This document shows, piece after piece, positions 55,849 through 64,000 of a DNA stretch of 64,000 nt (its first letter is position 1; each line of letters starts with the position of its first letter). The position numbers and the translations under genes were made by a program. A model generated the notes under the pieces. It ran no database searches, was not told the origin of the DNA, and was given only the letters and a program-made list of their open reading frames with translations. Source of the DNA: Pictodentalium vernedei (Eukaryota; Mollusca; Scaphopoda; Dentaliida; Dentaliidae); contig CM062288.1 of NCBI GenBank assembly GCA_031216915.1, forward strand, positions 183,236,596 to 183,300,595, in the 5' to 3' direction.

Positions 55849-58237
55849 TATATAATCGGTGTCACCCTTTGATCATTAGCATGAATTCATTCAAACTGTT
55901 TATTCACTTGTCACATCTTTTCCGACTGCAACATATTCGTGCCCCCGCCCCCCACTCCCGACCCCCCCCCCCCCCCCATAACAACTACAACGAATCCACT
56001 TTTGTCACTCAGAAAACTTATGAACCAATCACCTTGTTGCGAAGTTATGAGAGCCCACCAACTCTCAGCCCAGCACTACCAGCACTAATATAAACCGAGT
56101 CCCGTCATCCGAACTTGCACTTGCTTGTGTCCTGTTCCCACTCCAAACCCAAAGTGTCAACCTAACACCCGGTTCCTCCTAGTGCATACTGTAATGTATT
56201 TTTTTACCCTAAAACTCAACGATTTCTCACTTCTTTTCCTCCCAGCCCATGCTGATTGTAGTGATGTTTACCCTAAAACACAAAGTTTTATCACTACTTC
56301 ACAAGACACACACCCATAAATACTAAATATTTTCTTCCAGCTCCACATTGAATGGAGTGATTTGTACCACAACTCACAGAGTTTAATCACTACTTTGCAA
56401 GACACAGACCCGTAAATACAAATAGCTCTCCCAGCTCCACGCTGAAAGATTTCATCCCCATTCCCTTGGTGAATTTTTCACCTACTTTCGACTTTGCTGA
56501 CTGAGACATACAACATAAGTTTAACCCCATTCCCGCGTCCATTTTGACCGAGCAAATCGACGGTGCTACCCGATGTATAGTAACCCTACATCAGCGACAA
56601 CTATAAACCCACCCTGGGATTCCCTTTCCTCTCGTTGGTTTGAAAAGCCTGGTTTAGGCGTAACTAGTTGTCTCCAGCGGATACTGCTTCCGGACGAGTG
56701 ATTAAGGACCTCACTTATTACCAACGTCAGTGTTAGGAAAGGGCTTGCCCAGTACAAGGCTGCAGATGCTAGACAAAACCGTGAATTTATGTTCAATACC
56801 CAACAATCTCCTGACACACAGGAACCGTTCTCACAATTACACACCCAAGCTGAAACCCATAATCCTGAGCCCAAGGGGCGAATAGAATCCCCCTCCTGTG
56901 AATTCCAAACGTGGCAGGATGGGCATGGCTAACATTGTTTCCACACAAAACACAATTACATGTAGTAATGAAAAGATTGACCTGTCGCCCGACAAGTCTC
57001 AACGGTCCATTCACCTTTCACACTCCTCCAGAGACATACCCGAAAGTGACAACTCCAATGGTGATGTATACAGTCCCGCGCATATATAGAAGGACAACTT
57101 GAACCCGATTCCCAGTATCTCCGAACAAGATGAAGCACCCTAAACGTCGTTTACTGCCACCCTTAACAACATGGCACCCCAATTAACCATACGATCCTCC
57201 GTGATCATATACTCTCACCCGCTCACAGGAGATCCCCCAGTACTTGTGACCCCACCCCCAACGTCAACTCATGAATCGACAGTAATACAGGACATCCCGT
57301 CCCATAAGATTGATTGGTCTCCTATGTTCTCACCGGCTGAAACCCATTCCAACCTGGGAAACCTTAATTTCGCCATCCACGAGAGCACAGTTTCACCAGG
57401 ACCACGAGCCACTCCCTTTTAACTCGCAAGATGACACAGACACACACCCAATTTATGAGAGCAACATCTTGCCCACCCAAACCCCGATAGTGCATCACAC
57501 CATTGATTTGTCCTCCAACAATACCCAACTATGAATACACTTTTCATACTTCTCCAGTGGGGCTACCAACAATACCCCTCAAAACAACACCACTGCGAGC
57601 CATCCTGCAACTCAAACCCGTGAACATACCGCCCGGTTTGACTTATCGCTGCTGTAGCTCCCAAAAAATGTTTGACCCAATTGGCGGTCCTCCCAAATAA
57701 GCGAAAGTGTCCCTCCCGCCAAACAGTGAACCCCGCAATGTTCTGTTGAAAAGATGTCCCCCGCGACATTTGAAACAATAAGTAGCACCCCACTTTCTAT
57801 TTTGCTACTCCCGGTCCCATAAAGGGATTTCCTCCCAAAGATACCCATAGTAGCATCCCCACCGTAGGCCTATATTAACTGGCCATCTGGTGCCCCCCCT
57901 CCAGCCAATATCAAACAAACCCCTCTTGGGACGCAACAATAGTTTCCCTTCCTCCTAGAACCCTAAAAGGTAAGTGGGACCCTCCTCAAGAGGACTGAAG
58001 CCTGCCAATGATATAAGGGAAAGATGCTCTCAGGACACAAGAGCATCGCCTGCCCCTACCTGGTTATAACACATCCACTCCCTCCTTTTCGCTACTCCGT
58101 TTCCCACAAAGAGCCCCTTTCCCGACAGACCCGAGTAGCTCCCTTGATCCCCGATTTATCGGCAATCATGGATGGCGAAATTAAGGTTTCCCAGGCTGGA
58201 ATGGGTTCCAGTCGGTAAGAACATAGGGGAACAATCA

Positions 58238-58239
58238 AT

Positions 58240-58290
<51 letters not shown>

Positions 58291-58616
58291 TTTGTTGTTG
58301 TTTAAGGTCATATATTTCTGAGCAATGGCTAATCATGACCATGACAGTTTTACGGGTGGAGGAAGCCGGAGTACACGAAAAGAACCACCGAGCAACGGCG
58401 AGCAACTGTCAACTCCCCAACATATTAACTCCACACAAACAGGGTCGGCATTGGTTGCACCATCGACATACAGTACGCCTTAGTACACAGCGCCACCGTG
58501 CCCCCACGTAGGCAATGGGGGTGAAGTGTCTTTCCGAAGGACACAACGCGGTTGCCGAACCAAGGACCTCTCGGCTTGTATTTTGCACGTACACCTACTG
58601 AGCCACGGCGCCCCCC
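58238..58616 (-). mobile_element. Complete tRNA-derived SINE inside the foldback element
   Basis: The same SINE as 14551-14909. The head near 58616 reads GCGCCGTGGCTCAGTAGGTG on the minus strand, the B-box region is partly lost (CCTTGGTTCGGCAAC), and the tail is a long pure ATTT repeat (58238-58292). The flanks ACAATCA (58231) and CCAATCA (58621) look like its target duplication. The corresponding spot in the left arm (about 57308-57320, GATTGATTGGT) is uninterrupted, so the SINE inserted after the palindrome had formed. Confidence 0.9.
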
Positions 58617-59879
58617 ATGACCAATCAGTCTTGTGATACGGGATGTCCTGTATTACTGTCGGTTCATGAGTTGACATTGAAGATGGGGGTCACAAGTACT
58701 GGGGGGGGGGGGGGGATCTCCTGTGACCTGGTGAGAGTATGGGATCACGGAGGATCGTATTGTTAATTGGGGGTGCCATGTTGTAGCTGGTTGAGGGTGG
58801 TAGTAAACGACGTTGAGGGGGCTTCATCTTGTTCGGAGATACTGGGAATCGGGTTCAAGTTGTCTTTCTTTATATGCGCGGGACTGGATACTTCACTGTT
58901 GGAGTTGTCACTTTGGGGTATCTCCATGGATTAGTGTGAAAGGTGTATGGACCGTTGAGACTTGTCGGGTGACATGTCAATCTTTTCATTACTACATGTA
59001 ATTAGGTTTTGTGTGGAAACAATGTAAGTCATGCCCATCTTGCCACGTTTAGGGTTCACCGGGGAGGGGGGGGGGGGGTGCTTCCATTCGCCTCTTGGGC
59101 TCAGGGTTATGGGTTTCAATTTTTCAATTTGGTCCTGGGGGACAGGAGATTGCTGGATATTGACCATAAATTCACGGTTTTATCTGGCTTCTGCAGCCTT
59201 GTACTGGGCATACCCTTTTCTAACACTGACTCTGGTAATACGCGAGGGCCTTAATCACTCGTCCGGAAGCATTATCCATAGGGGTTAACTAGTTACGCTT
59301 AATCCAGACTTTTCAAACCAACGAGAGGAAAGGGAATCCGACGACAGGTTTATAACTATCGCTGGTGTAAGGTTATTATACAACGAGTAGCATCGTCGAT
59401 TTGATCGGTCAAAATGGACGCGGTATGGGGTTAAAGTTATTCTGTATGACGGGTCCGTGGAATAACAGCGTGTCAAGAGACGATGTGTCTCAGTCACCAA
59501 AGTGGAAAGTAGGTGAAAAATCCAACAAGGGAGTGGGGTGATTGGTTTCACTGTGGTGGTGAAGCCTTTCAGCGTGGAGCTGGTGGAGCTATTTGGTATT
59601 TTCGGGTCTGTAACTTGCAAAGTAGTGAGTACACTTTGTGAGTTGTGGTAAAAATCACTCTTTTTCAATGTGGAGCTGGAAGGAAATATTTGGTATTTAT
59701 GGGTGTGTGTCTTGTAAAGTAGTGAATAAACTTTGTGTTTTAGGGTAAAACTCACTACAATCAGCGTGGAGCTGAGAGGAAAAGAAGTGAGAAAACATTG
59801 AGTTTTAGGGTAAAAAAACACTACAGTATCCACTAGGAAGTACCGGGTACAGGATCAACACTTTGGATTTGGAGTGTTA

Positions 59880-61368
59880 CAGGCCCGTCGGAATGAAATT
59901 TATATTGGGGGGGGGGGGGCTGATATTGCTAATTTGGGTGAACTGGCTGATACTAAATGGGTATGGGGTATCCAGATGCCGAAGGCATTTGGCGCGAGTG
60001 CTGAAGGCACAAGCTTTTTGAGGGGGGGGGGGGAGGGGTTACTCCCCCAGAAAATTTTTTGAAAACGGCAATCAAAGGAAGCATTCTGGTAGCTTTTGAA
60101 GCAAAAACCTCTTGATTTTTTTTAAACGGCAAAAGTTGTTTTTTTTAACAAAATGTTTCAAAAATCCCAATAGAACCCCATAACATTTGGGGACGGTTCT
60201 CACACCGGGCTCACCTGTAGGCCGTGGCCGTATTCCGTCATGCTAAAAAACAGTCAGGCCTTATGGTGGATTCATTAGTTTTTATCATTACGCCAACGGT
60301 TGTCGTGGTCTTCTAAGCTGCCAATGGAATTGCTCAAAACGTTTGCACATCAACATATGCAGGTGCATGTTATACATTCAGTGATACGTTCATAATTCTA
60401 ATCCAGGGGCGTAGTAAGCTAATTTTATTGGGGGGGGGGGGGGGGGGGGGGGGGTAGGACCTATATTCCCATGACGCGATGCGTCATCCGAGCGGTGAGT
60501 GGGGTGTGAACATGAGAGGGGGTATCCTCCGTCTCGTTGGTGGGGGGTGCGGGGGCCTCCCCCGAGAAAATTTTCGAATTTAAGATGTAAAAAACATGCA
60601 TTCTGGTTGATTCTGAGCAAATAAATCGTATATTCCTATGACGCTTCGCGTCATCCGACCCGCGAAGAGGCGAGTGGGGGTGAGCACGAGAAGGGGTACC
60701 TCTCCGTCTCATTGGTGGGGGTCCGGGGGGAGGGGGGCTCCCCCGGGAAATTTTTTTTAATTTAAGATGTACAAATATGCATTTTGAGTGATTCTGAGCA
60801 AATACATCGTCAATAAGGAAATACGTCAGCTCTCTGATCAATTCATCATGATTTCCGAGCAGAATGACAGGAATAGTGAACATGCAATGAATTACCCTGT
60901 GGTTGGTTGGGGTTTAACATCGCTTTCCCTCAATTAGGCGAAAACACGACTGTAAGTTTTATTGGTGGAAGAAAGCCCACATGGAACCCACTCAATCCAG
61001 TAATCATTAACAGCAATGTCGGAATATGGTAACCAGTGGGCATCCCGGGTGGAGAAACCACCAACCCAGCCCAGTAAAGCCTACTTTTGACAAATTTGTG
61101 GGGGTGGGGTGGGTTTCTGGGACATATCTTCCTTACCCCCCCCCCCCACCCCCCGGTTCCTACGCCACTGTTCTAATCTGAGTTAAATAATGTAATGTCC
61201 AGTTTTATTCAGATTACATCGGTTGCTCCCATCATGGATAAACTAACGACGAAATATGAGCAAATTATTGGGGAGGGCCGTAGCCCATAGCCCCCCCCCC
61301 CCCCCCAGCCATCCCCCCTCAGCCATCCCCCCTCAGCACCCCCCCCCCCCCCGGTTCCGACGGGCCTG
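59880..61368. mobile_element. Insertion with 14-bp inverted ends CAGGCCCGTCGGAA
   Basis: CAGGCCCGTCGGAA at 59880 and its inverse TTCCGACGGGCCTG at 61355-61368 bracket a G/C-run-rich block in the right arm of the foldback element. The flanks share only TGTTA, so the target duplication is unclear, and a piece of about 120 bp of host arm is duplicated on both sides. It contains a complete hAT-like element (60404-61170). The ends resemble the CAGGGGCGTAG type of hAT terminus. Confidence 0.6.
60404..61170. mobile_element. Non-autonomous hAT element, 767 bp
   Basis: The ends are CAGGGGCGTAGTAAGC (left) and the inverse of CAGTGGCGTAGGAACC (right). The perfect 8-bp duplication TTCTAATC lies at 60396-60403 and 61171-61178, which is the hAT signature. 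Long G and C runs sit just inside both ends (60430-60454, 25 G; 61136-61147, 12 C). Two internal copies of about 190 bp carry the ATGACGC..GCGTCATCCGA hairpin (60469-60490; 60635-60660), and a SINE-tail-like piece lies at about 60905-61060. There is no transposase. Confidence 0.9.
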
Positions 61369-62656
61369 TGTTAGACAGACACAAACTTTTCATCTTGTAA
61401 AGTAGTGAGAAAACGTTGTGTTTTAGGGTAAAGTCGCTACAGTAGGTACTGGGAGGTACAGGGTGCTGGGCTGACACTTTGGGATTGGGGTGGGAACAAG
61501 GCACCAGCAAGTGCAAGCTCGGATGACGGGACTAGGTTTGTATTAGTGCTGGCCTGAGATTTGGTGGGCTCTCATAACCAACACGCAACAAAGTGGTTGG
61601 TTGATAAGTTATTCACTTTTCTGAGTGACAGGAGTGGATTCGTGTAATTGTCGTGGGAGGCATGAATATGTTGCAGTCGAAAAAGATGCGACAAGTAAAT
61701 AAACAGTTTGTGTGACAGGAGTGAATTCATGCAAATGATCAAAGGGTGACACCGATTATATATGCTTATCTCGAGATATTATCTCGAGATCTCGACATAG
61801 TTTCTCGAGATCTCGAGATACTATTTCGAGATCTTGAGATATTATCTCGAGATCTTGAGATATTATCTCGAGATCTTGAGATAGTTTCTCGAGATCTTGA
61901 GATATTATCTCGAGATCTCGAGATATTATCTCGAGATCTTGAGATAATTATCTCGAGATCTCGAGATAGTTTCTCGAGATCTTGAGATATTATCTCGAGA
62001 TCTTGAGATATTATCTCGAGATCTCGAGATAAAAAAAGTATTGAGGGTGGCCTAAATCAGCCACCGTATTAAACAACCCCTTAAGAACGAGCTTATTTTT
62101 CAATGATATACAATCATCTGCGAGCCGCTTGTCCATTCTACGCTTTGGTCTGCTACTTTGTTTCTCTTCGGTTCTACTTAGAAGTTCATCTGTTGACACT
62201 GATTGATCTTCTCCACTTGCTCGGCTCTCCTCCTCGCCTCCACAATCGCGCTAGTCTGTGCTCCAGATACATGTGAATCTCTGGAAACTGTGTCGACCAC
62301 ACCTACATATCGCGTATTGAACTATTTCTACTCCCATGAATGCGCATGCGTGCATTACTATAGCGGTCTGTGGGAGAAAAATAAAAAACTTTCATTTGCC
62401 TCAAATTTCATATTTTTTTTACAGAATAGACGGACATATAATCAAATATTTCATAACGTACTCTTTAAAATGATATCAAATACTTTTTGTTAAAATTAAT
62501 TTTTAATGCTTCCATTTTTGTTTAAAATTTTCGCTTTTTATCCCAGTATATCGCCTTATTAGTTTGTCAGAAAAGAATGATAGGGGTAACTCCAAAGTCC
62601 AAAAAATGTACTAAATCCTAACGAGAAAATTTGGACGAACATACATTTTATTAACC

Positions 62657-62888
62657 CTTTGAACCATGGTGGTATATTCCACATCAGTGCAATGGTAGCA
62701 ATTAGAAGAGTCCATATTCATTATTTAGGGATATACGAATTAATATTTTCAATGCGCAGCCTTGGGGCTGCACGTTGAAAATATTGATTGGTCTACATCA
62801 CACATTCACGTAGCGGCCATCTTACTTGATGAAAGTATGACGTATCATGATCCAAGCCCGTGAAAACCGGCCTCTCGAGTTCAAAGGG
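62657..62888. mobile_element. TTAA-flanked MITE, CCCTTTGAAC type
   Basis: A 232-bp unit between TTAA at 62653-62656 and 62889-62892, with inverted ends CCCTTTGAACCATGG and CCCTTTGAACTCGAG (complement). A central hairpin pairs AATATTTTCAA..GCGCAGCC with GGCTGCACGTTGAAAATATT (about 62740-62785). It is related in its terminal sequence (CCCTTT(C/G)AAC) to the MITEs at 4607 and 15028. Confidence 0.88.
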
Positions 62889-62892
62889 TTAA

Positions 62893-64000
62893 GGCAAAAA
62901 TTATTTTTCTTTGTTCTATAAACATATTTGGATATGTTATTGTTTTAATGGTTTCATTTAACTTTGAAAAGTGGACTTAGTGGAGGGTTGTTTTTTTATT
63001 CTTGTTGGACAATGGGTAGATTGATATCTTGGGTAAATATGCTTTGTACAGGACGCGAGATTCCCAAAGGAAATGGACATAAATTGCCTTATTTTTGTTT
63101 GCTTCAAAACATCGGTGGCTTTCGCGTGCTTTCCTGGACCCATCAGATGAAGCCTCTGTTCCTTTCACATTTCATGATATATGTATTCATGGACAGGAAC
63201 GTAGCTAGAGGTTCTTTAATGCGCGTGGGTGGGTGTTGATCAGTTGGATTTCTAACTGGGGTTCCACCAACATATTTCGGAGTTGGGGGGGGGGAGGGGC
63301 GTTCCCCGGGGGAAATTTTTATTTTTTGAACCTCTGAGATGGATTTTGAGGCCTCTCTCTGGCTTAAATCTAGTCATTTTATCCACAAGAAAAATACATT
63401 TCCCCAGGTAGGTCCATGAGTTTTCCCTTACACAGACCAGGCAACACAAGGACGATAGAGTGGCAACTATTCACCCAATACTTATATTCCTTGTAACTGA
63501 GTGTCAGTTGGAAGGAGTAGGTATTGCTGAATAGCCGTTTCGCCCCTATTCACTCAAATCTGATATATTAGTTGAAAACGTCAAATGCAGTTAAGTATGA
63601 TTTTTGATATGGTCGATTAATTGCAGAATGGCCTGGTGGGTATACAAACTGAACGCTGAACAAAACAATACACGGTGGTGGAGCCGGAAATTTTTGTTTG
63701 TAGGGTGCGGGCGTTGCATTCCATTCATGGGTCATGATGCGGAGCATCACCCGACTCGAGCGGTGGCGAGAACGAAGGTTTAGCGTTTTAGCCCCTATGT
63801 AATATTCATTGATGTATATCTACCTTCTGGGTTCTAATTGAAGCGTCTAGACCTTCGTCTATTATCGCCTGTCAACTTCAAAAGTTCAGTGTAATGACTG
63901 CCTTTCCTGACGTTACCGGCGTTTGTTGTCAAGAAAAAGAAAATACGGGCAAAAGTCCGAAAAAAAACGTATTTCGCACATGCGCATTTCTGCGAAAGTA
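62893..64000. other. No gene recognised; decayed hAT-like block
   Basis: At 63194-63330, ACAGGAACGTAGCTAGAGG followed by a G run (63285-63294) and CGTTCCCCGGGGGAAATTTT recalls the repeats in 60.4-60.8 kb. At 63733-63765, ATGATGCGGAGCATCACCCG is a similar hairpin. The rest has no recognisable gene. Confidence 0.45.

Larger units (their letters stand above)
55449..62068. mobile_element. 6.6-kb foldback element (family B)
   Basis: The terminus is TACGGTGGCTGATTTAGG with its exact inverse at 62051-62068. The 6-bp duplication TTAAAC lies at 55443-55448 and 62069-62074. The arms continue as an inverted repeat over roughly 2 kb (left 55449-57385; right 58141-62068, interrupted by insertions). Subterminal arrays of CTCGAGATCTCGAG palindromes lie at both ends. 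The internal text includes repeats with TTTTAGGGTAAA or its complement. The termini match those of the 15-kb element at 13511-28468 in design and sequence. No transposase gene is recognised, so it is probably non-autonomous. Confidence 0.92.

Noticed and set aside
61746..61985. Ser-Arg-Asp-Leu-Glu repeat protein
   Set aside because: It is a translation of the right-hand CTCGAGATCTTGAG array.

Overview
The window looks like repeat-dense, non-coding DNA from a metazoan nuclear genome. It has no bacterial-style operons. It contains non-LTR retrotransposon fragments, tRNA-derived SINEs, TTAA-type MITEs, hAT- and Mutator-like elements, microsatellites and an exon ending in a canonical GTGAGT splice donor. 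The SINE type, the many TTAA MITEs and the large foldback elements suggest a marine invertebrate, perhaps a mollusc or other lophotrochozoan. The taxon is inference, not proof. I see no complete, intact host gene. The best host-like coding piece is one exon of a SAP-SWIM protein (minus strand, 52359-52966), and a broken inverted copy of its 5' end lies at 36128-36358.

Layout. 1-13 kb: three fragments of one Jockey-type LINE (about 1-735, 961-1447, 8708-10803), two TTAA or palindromic MITEs, two copies of a histone H4 5' end (5441 and 7467), and LINE-tail tandem repeats (7.5-8.6 kb). 13.5-28.5 kb: a nest. An apparent 15-kb terminal-inverted-repeat element (13511-28468, target duplication ACAATGC) holds a SINE, a MITE and a Tx1/L1-like LINE. 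That LINE is split by a 4.46-kb almost wholly palindromic foldback element (20190-24644, target duplication AATACA). 28.5-36 kb: hairpins, SINE pieces, a dead CR1/Jockey-like LINE, and a roughly 128-bp tandem satellite with a three-unit higher-order period (33.6-35.3 kb).

36.4-49.3 kb: a second nest. A Mutator-like element (long inverted repeats, 9-bp duplication AGGAACAAC) carries two insertions. One is a 6.2-kb element (37981-44171, TA flanks) whose single intronless gene encodes a roughly 1,455-residue protein with a FEN1/XPG-like nuclease region and a C-terminal CXC cysteine cluster; it is broken by two stops and two frameshifts. The other is a 3.95-kb foldback element (44382-48327, target duplication AACTTC) of the same family as the one at 20 kb. 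52-55 kb: the SAP-SWIM exon and a solo copy of the Mutator-like terminal repeat. 55449-62068: a third large foldback element (target duplication TTAAAC) with arrays of CTCGAGATCTCGAG-type palindromes, itself invaded by a SINE and by elements including an 8-bp-TSD hAT element.

The most unusual content is the foldback elements. One family (20 kb and 44 kb) keeps the same outer arms but carries different palindromic cassettes inside. Another (13/28 kb and 55/62 kb) keeps the same termini but carries different palindromic arrays. The 6.2-kb TA-flanked element with the nuclease-CXC protein is the best candidate for an undescribed mobile system. The window also has about 25 runs of 10 or more G or C, several at matching sites of repeat copies with different lengths.
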